DNA from: JBFMAE01 sp040756085
Lineage (GTDB): Bacteria > Desulfobacterota > BSN033 > UBA1163
NCBI GenBank assembly: GCA_040756085.1
Contig: JBFMAE010000157.1
Span: forward strand, 1 to 5,437
DNA length: 5,437 nucleotides
Reading direction: 5' to 3'
Below the pieces are notes generated by a model. The model was not told the DNA's origin. It ran no database searches and was given only the letters and a program-made list of their open reading frames with translations. Shown here piece by piece: positions 1 to 4,074 of this stretch. Position numbers and translations under genes: made by a program. Position 1 is the first letter of the stretch. Each line of letters opens with the position of its first letter.

Positions 1-475
1 CCCGTCCTGTCAGAGAGAGGGCTCCAAGGGTATTCCCGTGATAACTATGCCATCGGGCAACCACCCGCCATCTCTGGGGTTGACCGGATTCTAAATAATA
101 TTGCCTGGCCAATTTGATGGCTGCCTCAACAGCCTCTGAGCCCCCTGAGAGGAAATAGATCTTCTCCAATCCTGTGGGCAGGATATTTCCCAGAGCCTCC
201 GCATACCCCTCAATCGACTTTGTTGTGAACTGGGTGCCGTGGATATAACCCACCTGGCCCATCTGGTCTATCATACCCTGAAGGATCTCTTTCTGACTAT
301 GGCCAATGTTCACGACCAGCGCGCCTCCTGACCCATCGATATACTGTTTCCCCTTCTCGTCAAAGAGATAGACTCCATCTCCATGGGTGACCAGAGGATA
401 AGTCCAGCCCAACTTCCTATAAAAGACATGACCTTTTGGATATCCGTATTCCATACTTCCTGCCTCAATGCTCAT
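1..475 (-). CDS. Class III PLP-dependent aminotransferase, N-terminal part (cut by window edge)
   Basis: The minus strand is open from an ATG at 475 to the window edge: 158 codons of an enzyme that usually has about 430-450. The reading begins MSIEAGSMEYGYPKGHVFYR. It continues with the typical entry strand of the family (GDGVYLFDEKGKQYIDGSGG), then the cofactor phosphate-binding stretch FLSGGSEAVEAAIKLAR (about residues 109-125) and WHSYHGNT (about 142-149), whose aromatic/His pair stacks on the PLP ring. The catalytic lysine lies beyond the edge. Such enzymes move amino groups between an omega-amino or amino-acid donor and a keto acid in the cytoplasm; the substrate cannot be read from this part. 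In-frame TGA codons at -15 and -21 exclude a longer start. A second Met at 454, preceded by GAGG, is an alternative start. It is transcribed away from the stress operon and has no evident functional link to it. Confidence 0.9.
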   Translation of the reverse strand, partial: MSIEAGSMEYGYPKGHVFYRKLGWTYPLVTHGDGVYLFDEKGKQYIDGSGGALVVNIGHSQKEILQGMIDQMGQVGYIHGTQFTTKSIEGYAEALGNILPTGLEKIYFLSGGSEAVEAAIKLARQYYLESGQPQRWRVVARWHSYHGNTLGALSLTGR

Positions 476-639
476 GGATTGATCTTCTCAATCTCAGCCA
501 TCCTGGGACCCCAACTATCCTAAATTTACGTTTATTGTTTCCTTCACTTTTTATAAATAGTCATTAAAGATTCATCTTTTTCTACCTTTTCTCTTTCTCT
601 TTTTCAAGCAAAAATTGTATTATGAAGGTAATGAAATTC

Positions 640-658
640 TTGTCGAATGGATCGCCAA
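640..658. promoter_or_regulatory. Candidate enhancer dyad 1 for the sigma-54 activator
   Basis: The inverted repeat is TTGTCGA-N5-TCGCCAA, with 6 of 7 arm positions complementary. It is centred at 649, about 300 bp upstream of the predicted transcription start. NtrC-type activators bind 16-20 bp dyads through a C-terminal Fis-like helix-turn-helix, usually 100-300 bp upstream, so size and place fit. A further TTGTCGA half-site lies at 661-667, 21 bp (two helical turns) from the first arm. Assignment to the regulator at 4075 is inference from context. Confidence 0.5.
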
Positions 659-707
659 GATTGTCGAAACTCATTATTTAATGAAATTTATAAAGAAGTC
701 TCTTTCG

Positions 708-726
708 TTTTGGAAAGAATCGACAA
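708..726. promoter_or_regulatory. Candidate enhancer dyad 2 for the sigma-54 activator
   Basis: The sequence TTTTGGA-N5-TCGACAA has the same arm length and 5-bp spacer as the dyad at 640-658. Its right arm is an exact inverse of TTGTCGA; its left arm matches at 5 of 7 positions. It is centred at 717, about 233 bp upstream of the predicted start and 68 bp from dyad 1. Paired activator dyads are common at sigma-54 promoters, where they help oligomers assemble. The left arm is weak, so this may be only a half-site. Confidence 0.38.
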
Positions 727-835
727 ACTTTTCCTGTTCAAATCTCAATTTTCAGGCAATGGATTTTAATGATCATTTTAAAAATCGAATATTTTTTCTT
801 TAAAAATCTAATATAGACAGCCTCTGAAAAGTCTT

Positions 836-848
836 TAACTTATTGATA
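836..848 (-). promoter_or_regulatory. IHF-binding site (perfect consensus match)
   Basis: On the minus strand the sequence reads TATCAATAAGTTA and fits the IHF consensus WATCAANNNNTTR at every defined position. It sits between the candidate activator dyads and the -24/-12 promoter, centred about 108 bp upstream of the predicted start. This is where IHF normally bends DNA to bring an enhancer-bound NtrC-type activator onto the sigma-54 holoenzyme. AT-rich DNA raises the chance of random matches, but the position adds weight. Confidence 0.55.
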
Positions 849-923
849 ATCCAAAATTAAATAAAACCGCCCTATTATAGGAGTGGGGATCGACTGAAAA
901 TCTTTTTAAACTTTTTAATGGAT

Positions 924-939
924 TGGCACACCACTTGCT
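924..939 (+). promoter_or_regulatory. Sigma-54 (-24/-12) promoter
   Basis: TGGCAC-N5-TTGCT matches the sigma-54 consensus fully: GG at 925-926 and GC at 937-938 are separated by exactly 10 bp. Transcription would start near 950, giving a leader of about 28 nt ahead of the first periplasmic protein's ATG at 978. The downstream regulator at 4075 has the sigma-54-contacting GAFTGA loop, so autoregulation of the whole cluster is the simple reading. Among the intergenic stretches I scanned, no other GG-N10-GC element showed a good consensus. Confidence 0.9.
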
Positions 940-962
940 CTTATAAAAATAAAACCAGACGA

Positions 963-972
963 AAGGAGGTGA
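963..972 (+). promoter_or_regulatory. Strong ribosome-binding site that fixes the start at 978
   Basis: AAGGAGGTGA is a near-perfect anti-16S match. GGAGG ends 8 nt before the ATG at 978. This decides against the in-frame ATG at 918, which lies upstream of the predicted transcription start and so cannot be on this mRNA. Confidence 0.9.
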
Positions 973-977
973 GAGAG

Positions 978-1469
978 ATGAGAAAAACGATCATTGCATT
1001 GGGATTGGTAGCGGTGATGCTTTTAGGTATCACATACGTCTATGCTCAAGGTCCTGGTTTTGGCCATGGATATGGGATGATGCACGGTCAGGAACATAGG
1101 GGCTATGCAAGGTTATCTTCCCTGACTCCTGAGCAGAAGGCACAGTTTCAGGAATTGCGACAAAAGTTCATTGAAGAGACGGCCCAACTTAGGGGGGCGC
1201 TCCTGACCAAAAGACTGGAACTTCAATCTCTTTGGACCAATCCAAAGGCTGATCCCAAGGCCATTACGGATAAGGAAAAAGAATTGAGAGACCTTCAGAA
1301 TCAGATGAGAGATAAAGTGGTCCAGAATATGTTGGAGGCTCGCAAATTCCTTACACCTGAACAGATTGCTGAATTTGGACAGGGTCGCGGAATGGGTCCG
1401 GGTTACGGTCGCGGCCATATGAGGGGCTATGGTCATGGAATGGGTCCAGGTTATGGAACATGTCATTAA
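978..1469 (+). CDS. Periplasmic Spy/CpxP/ZraP-like metal- and stress-binding chaperone
   Basis: This 163-residue secreted protein resembles E. coli ZraP. A signal peptide covers residues 1 to about 23 (MRK, hydrophobic core, cleavage near YVYA/Q). A Gly/His/Met-rich stretch follows (HGYGMMHG, 33-40), then a charged helical core bounded by two LTPEQ motifs (49-53 and 125-129), the LTxxQ signature of Spy and CpxP. The tail is again Gly/His/Met-rich with a repeated GMGPGYG and ends in TCH, giving a lone Cys162 beside His163. ZraP has the same plan, and its Gly/Met/His/Cys tail takes part in zinc binding. Known relatives are oligomeric periplasmic chaperones that bind zinc or copper or protect unfolded proteins. 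The gene follows the sigma-54 promoter directly and ends before a terminator, so it is probably the most abundant product. The metal, if any, is not determined. The Pfam family expected is heavy-metal resistance (Metal_resist) or LTXXQ. Confidence 0.85.
   Translation: MRKTIIALGLVAVMLLGITYVYAQGPGFGHGYGMMHGQEHRGYARLSSLTPEQKAQFQELRQKFIEETAQLRGALLTKRLELQSLWTNPKADPKAITDKEKELRDLQNQMRDKVVQNMLEARKFLTPEQIAEFGQGRGMGPGYGRGHMRGYGHGMGPGYGTCH
1389..1456 (+). repeat. Imperfect direct repeat encoding the GMGPGYG tail motif
   Basis: Two 20-bp copies (1389-1408 and 1437-1456) agree at 18 of 20 bases and start 48 bp (16 codons) apart. Both encode GMGPGYG, and both differences are silent third-position changes. 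They form the metal-ligand-rich tail of the Spy/ZraP-like protein and suggest internal duplication. Confidence 0.75.
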
Positions 1470-1495
1470 TCATGGGCTCTGAAAATGGGTCCTTG

Positions 1496-1530
1496 AAGGG
1501 GAAGGCTCGTGTCCTTCCCCTTTTATTTTT
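1496..1530 (+). terminator. Rho-independent terminator after the first periplasmic gene
   Basis: A perfect 10-bp stem, AAGGGGAAGG (1496-1505) with CCTTCCCCTT (1513-1522), encloses a 7-nt loop and runs into a T-rich tract at 1521-1530. It begins 26 nt past the stop codon. Because the same-strand downstream genes show no clear promoter of their own, it may act as a partial terminator that gives high expression of the first gene and low read-through into the paralogue, kinase and regulator. Confidence 0.9.
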
Positions 1531-1588
1531 GCCTTTTAAAATCATTCCAAAATGTATTAAAATATTTAGAAATACTTAGGATGGATGA

Positions 1589-2077
1589 ATGTTAAAAGTA
1601 AAAACCATTTTATTGATTTTCTGGCTTTTCTCCACCCTCCCTGCCCCTTTCTCTTTTTCCCAAACCCCTGGGATGGGACACAATCCCGGGATGGGAATGA
1701 GGCATTGGAGAGAAGAAGTTCCATGCTGGAGGGCATCGGAACTCAATCTCTCTCCAGATCAGAGGAAGGGTTTATTCCAGATCCAACAAATCTACTTTCG
1801 GGAGATCCAGCTGCTTCGAACGGAGCTTCTATCAAAACGTCTGGAACTCCGAGAATTCCTTATCAACCCAGTCATAAGATCAGAGACCATTCGTTCAAAA
1901 TATTTGGAGACCATTGAACTGGAGAAAAAACTGGAGGAAAAAGCGATCGAATATCTGATCAAGGTGAGGAATCTTCTCACTCAGGAACAACTGAAAAGCT
2001 GGGCTCCGGAGAAGGAGTTTCCTCTTTTTCGGCGAATGATGCATGGATTTGGTCCAATGGGACCCATGTTTCCATAA
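1589..2077 (+). CDS. Second periplasmic Spy/CpxP-like protein, paralogue of the preceding gene
   Basis: This is a 162-residue secreted protein. Residues 1 to about 24 form a signal peptide (MLKVK, then ILLIFWLF). The mature N-terminus is Met/His-rich (GMGHNPGMGMRHW, 28-40) with a single Cys46. The helical core is bounded by LSPDQ (54-58) and LTQEQ (130-134). These LTxxQ-type motifs are 76 residues apart, exactly as in the upstream protein, and both share an LL(S/T)KRLEL segment, so the two are diverged tandem duplicates. The tail is short and Met-rich (RRMMHGFGPMGPMF), without the His-rich repeat and terminal Cys of its neighbour. The ATG is chosen because AGGA lies 7 nt upstream. A periplasmic heavy-metal-sensor or chaperone role is likely; it may instead modulate the kinase next door, as CpxP does CpxA. 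That is inference. Confidence 0.8.
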   Translation: MLKVKTILLIFWLFSTLPAPFSFSQTPGMGHNPGMGMRHWREEVPCWRASELNLSPDQRKGLFQIQQIYFREIQLLRTELLSKRLELREFLINPVIRSETIRSKYLETIELEKKLEEKAIEYLIKVRNLLTQEQLKSWAPEKEFPLFRRMMHGFGPMGPMFP

Positions 2078-2155
2078 TACCATCCTTCCAAGAAGTATTA
2101 AAAGAGGTATTGTTAAATAACGCGGAGTGGAGGCGGCTCTATTCAACTCAAATTG

Positions 2156-2188
2156 TCCTGCCGGCAAACAGGTGGGGCAGGCAGGAGG
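2156..2188 (+). promoter_or_regulatory. Possible SD-sequestering hairpin ahead of the kinase gene
   Basis: TCCTGCC (2156-2162) can pair over 7 bp with GGCAGGA (2180-2186), covering part of the AGGAGG at 2183-2188. A competing pairing of CCTGCC with an identical GGCAGG at 2176-2181 would leave AGGAGG free. The patch is conspicuously GC-rich inside an otherwise AT-rich spacer (2078-2223). Two alternative pairings around a ribosome site can control translation, but no known riboswitch family was recognised. Confidence 0.35.
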
Positions 2189-2198
2189 ATAAAAAAGA

Positions 2199-2237
2199 AT
2201 GATGAATTTGGGCGGGGTGCATTTTGTCCAATCATGA
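2199..2237 (+). CDS. Possible 12-codon leader peptide overlapping the kinase start
   Basis: A perfect AGGAGG (2183-2188) is followed 10 nt later by ATGATG and an open frame of 12 codons (MMNLGGVHFVQS) ending in TGA at 2235-2237. It overlaps the kinase's TTG start by 14 nt in another frame. This is the best ribosome site in the spacer yet it does not lead into the kinase frame, which has stops at 2200-2205. Either ribosomes terminating at 2237 help re-initiate at the weak TTG, or the ORF is chance. No conserved peptide is recognised. Confidence 0.3.
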   Translation: MMNLGGVHFVQS

Positions 2238-3987
2238 GAAGAAGATCAAACGCAGTTTCTCTCCTCTTTATCTGGCGATCCTCTTAGGGATCATCCTAAT
2301 CATCCTTATTATCAACGGACTTCTGGAGATCAACCGGACGAAGAATGGATTCTATCTTCTGTTGGAAAGGGAGGGTATCGTCCTCCTTCAACATTTCGAG
2401 AAAAATGTCCAGGAAACTTTCCTCTCACTCAAGACTATGGAAGTCACTCCGAAAAACCAACTCAATCCCTCTCTCTCCAGTTTCTTCTTCGGCCTTGAGG
2501 AATCCGTTGCACAATACTTATTAGAAGCTGCCCATCGAGTCGATCAACTCGATGGTGAAAAACCCTTGGACCCTGCTGATCTTCAAGGTCTTGCCAAACA
2601 ATACCTTTTGGCTTCGATTGAAATCTATGATACGAAAGGAAATCAGCTCAGGGGCTGGCCCTCTCCATCCCTATCCATTGACAGACAACTCTTCCTTCGA
2701 GAACTGATCGGAAAAAAACGTTCGGTGTTCATTAACCTCTTCGGGAAATCCCTCAGCGGGACAAAAGAAGGCGATTGGTTATCAATTGCGATTTGGAGAA
2801 AGATAACGCCGGGGATGATTGCCCTCCACCTTAATGGGGAAGGGATGAAGAGGCTCTTCCATTTTTTTGCCGCCCAGAGGGCAATCTCGGATATCGGTCT
2901 CAGAGAGGGTATCCTGTCTGTCTCGGTTCAGGATACTTCTTTCAATACCCTTGCCCATACAGACCCGACTCTCATCGGGGTAAAAGAGGAAGACGCCTTT
3001 CTAAAAAATTCTCTTCAAAATAATCGTCCCCTATGCCGGCTTCATCGATCCAAAGAAGGAGAAGAGATCCTCGAAGTGGTCAGATCCTTCTCCCTTGACA
3101 ATAAACCAACGGGGTTGATCCGAATCGCATTATCTCCAAAAGAGATCCATCCGGTCCTCAGACAGATCAAAAAGAATGTGGCCCTCTCCATCTTCTTCTT
3201 TCTCATCCTGGGCGTTTCTGCCATCACACTAATATGGGTGAACCAGAACCGACACATCAAAAAATTGAAAGAGATGGAAGACCGAATGCAATTGGCAGAG
3301 AGGCTCTCCTCCCTCGGTCACCTGGCCGCGGGGGTCGCCCATGAGATTCGAAACCCTCTCAATGCCATCGGCATGGGGATCCAGAGGCTCAAGAAGGAAT
3401 TTCTTCCTCATGAAGAATCTAAAAAGGAAGAGTATCTCTCCTTCACGGATTTGATTTTTAAAGAGATTAGGAGGGTCAACGAGATCATCGAACAGTTTCT
3501 GACCCTCTCTCGACCTTTTCAACTTAACGTGAGGAGTTCCTCCCTTTCGGATCTTCTCAAAAATCTGATCACTCTCTTTCAGGAAGAGGCCTCTTCTCAA
3601 GGGGTTCACCTTCAGACCGAAATCGATTCTCCTCTCCCTCTCATCAAAATGGACAATGAGAAGTTGACACAGGCCTTCATCAATATTATGAAGAATGGGA
3701 TGCAGGCGATGGAGCAAGGAGGCGCCCTCCGTATCGAAACACACTCCTTTAAGGATCGGGTGGAGGTGGTCATCTCCGATTCAGGTTCCGGGATCCCGCC
3801 GGACCGGATGGAAAAGATTTTCAACTATTACTATACAACCAAAGAGAAAGGGGTAGGGTTAGGACTTCCCATTGCCCATCGGATTATCGAAGCCCATGAT
3901 GGTCAGTTGAAGGTGGAAAGCCAAGTGGAATTTGGAACGAAAGTAACGGTGACGCTTCCCCTTGAAAGAAAAGAAGTCAGTAGTTAG
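2224..3987 (+). CDS. Membrane sensor histidine kinase, ZraS/AtoS/NtrB type
   Basis: This 587-residue kinase is the partner of the following regulator. TM1 spans about 15-34; a large periplasmic region about 35-318; TM2 about 319-340. HisKA follows at once with no HAMP or cytoplasmic PAS; its H-box reads LAAGVAHEIRNPLNAI, phosphoacceptor His373. The ATPase domain has an N-box (INIMKNGMQAM, Asn491), G1 DSGSGI (519-524), an FNYYYTTK F-box and G2 GVGLGL (543-548), so it should be active. The periplasmic part looks like two PAS/Cache lobes: IEIYDTKGN (132-140) and SVQDTSFNTLAHTDPTLIG (His245), the latter typical of Cache sensors. It shows no Cys/Met/His-rich metal site. The start is TTG, supported by GGGGTG 4 nt upstream; no ATG or GTG precedes TM1 in frame and a stop lies at 2203-2205. 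Its last codons and stop lie inside a heptad repeat. Confidence 0.92.
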   Translation: MSNHEKKIKRSFSPLYLAILLGIILIILIINGLLEINRTKNGFYLLLEREGIVLLQHFEKNVQETFLSLKTMEVTPKNQLNPSLSSFFFGLEESVAQYLLEAAHRVDQLDGEKPLDPADLQGLAKQYLLASIEIYDTKGNQLRGWPSPSLSIDRQLFLRELIGKKRSVFINLFGKSLSGTKEGDWLSIAIWRKITPGMIALHLNGEGMKRLFHFFAAQRAISDIGLREGILSVSVQDTSFNTLAHTDPTLIGVKEEDAFLKNSLQNNRPLCRLHRSKEGEEILEVVRSFSLDNKPTGLIRIALSPKEIHPVLRQIKKNVALSIFFFLILGVSAITLIWVNQNRHIKKLKEMEDRMQLAERLSSLGHLAAGVAHEIRNPLNAIGMGIQRLKKEFLPHEESKKEEYLSFTDLIFKEIRRVNEIIEQFLTLSRPFQLNVRSSSLSDLLKNLITLFQEEASSQGVHLQTEIDSPLPLIKMDNEKLTQAFINIMKNGMQAMEQGGALRIETHSFKDRVEVVISDSGSGIPPDRMEKIFNYYYTTKEKGVGLGLPIAHRIIEAHDGQLKVESQVEFGTKVTVTLPLERKEVSS

Positions 3988-4002
3988 CTGTGAGTTGTAA
4001 GT
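3975..4002 (+). repeat. Degenerate 7-bp tandem repeat, block 1 (4 units)
   Basis: Four abutting heptads, AGTCAGT, AGTTAGC, TGTGAGT and TGTAAGT, fit WGTNAGY. The block begins in the last codons of the kinase and contains its TAG stop (3985-3987), then runs into the spacer. Only the 7-bp phase and the consensus are conserved. Confidence 0.6.
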
Positions 4003-4030
4003 TGCAGAAAAATTATTTAAACAACAGAGG

Positions 4031-4065
4031 ACTGACTACAGGCAACGGACAAAAGACCACTGACA
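4031..4065 (-). repeat. Degenerate 7-bp tandem repeat, block 2 (5 units, opposite orientation)
   Basis: On the plus strand the units are ACTGACT, ACAGGCA, ACGGACA, AAAGACC and ACTGACA. The reverse complement of the first is AGTCAGT, identical to unit 1 of the block at 3975. The two blocks are therefore inverted copies of one repeat family, 28 bp apart, and together fill most of the 87-bp kinase-regulator spacer. The end of this block lies 9 nt before the regulator's ATG. Confidence 0.55.
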
Positions 4066-4074
4066 ATTAGAGAT

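Larger units (their letters stand above)
476..923. other. AT-rich divergent intergenic region upstream of the sigma-54 promoter
   Basis: About 450 bp lie between the aminotransferase start and the sigma-54 promoter. I see no credible gene: the only open frame (615-803, TTG start, 62 codons) has no ribosome site and a low-complexity composition. The region holds two candidate activator dyads (640-658, 708-726), an extra half-site (661-667) and an IHF site (836-848). There is also a perfect 10-bp palindrome AATGATCATT (768-777), a 13-bp near-direct repeat AAAAATCKAATAT (780-792 and 802-814, 22 bp apart) and a small palindrome CCTATTATAGG (871-881). The last three have no assigned role. A promoter for the aminotransferase must also lie here, but none stands out. 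Confidence 0.7.

Noticed and set aside
493..512. Possible minus-strand sigma-54 promoter for the aminotransferase (GG-N10-GC spacing)
   Set aside because: Only the invariant GG and GC match; the surrounding TGGCAC and TTGC bases do not fit.
615..803. 62-codon open frame in the intergenic region
   Set aside because: It starts with TTG, has no ribosome-binding site, an AT-driven composition and no recognisable domain, and it overlaps the candidate enhancer dyads.
871..881. Palindrome CCTATTATAGG, and TATTAT within it as a -10 box
   Set aside because: No -35 element lies at a usable distance, and the 11-bp palindrome is too short to assign a function.
878..896. Third activator dyad around TCGACTG
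   Set aside because: The right arm matches at only 5 of 7 positions and the left arm at about 2 of 7.
1585..1917. 110-codon ORF overlapping the second Spy-like gene
   Set aside because: The other frame gives a signal peptide, LTxxQ motifs and paralogy to its neighbour; this one is a shadow.
2078..2198. Additional small gene in the spacer before the kinase
   Set aside because: One frame stays open with a protein-like look (ending YSTQIVLPANRWGRQEDKKE) but has no start codon with a ribosome site and merely continues a shadow frame of the preceding gene.
3229..3744. 171-codon ORF on the minus strand
   Set aside because: It is antisense to the conserved HisKA/ATPase part of the kinase; a codon-bias shadow.
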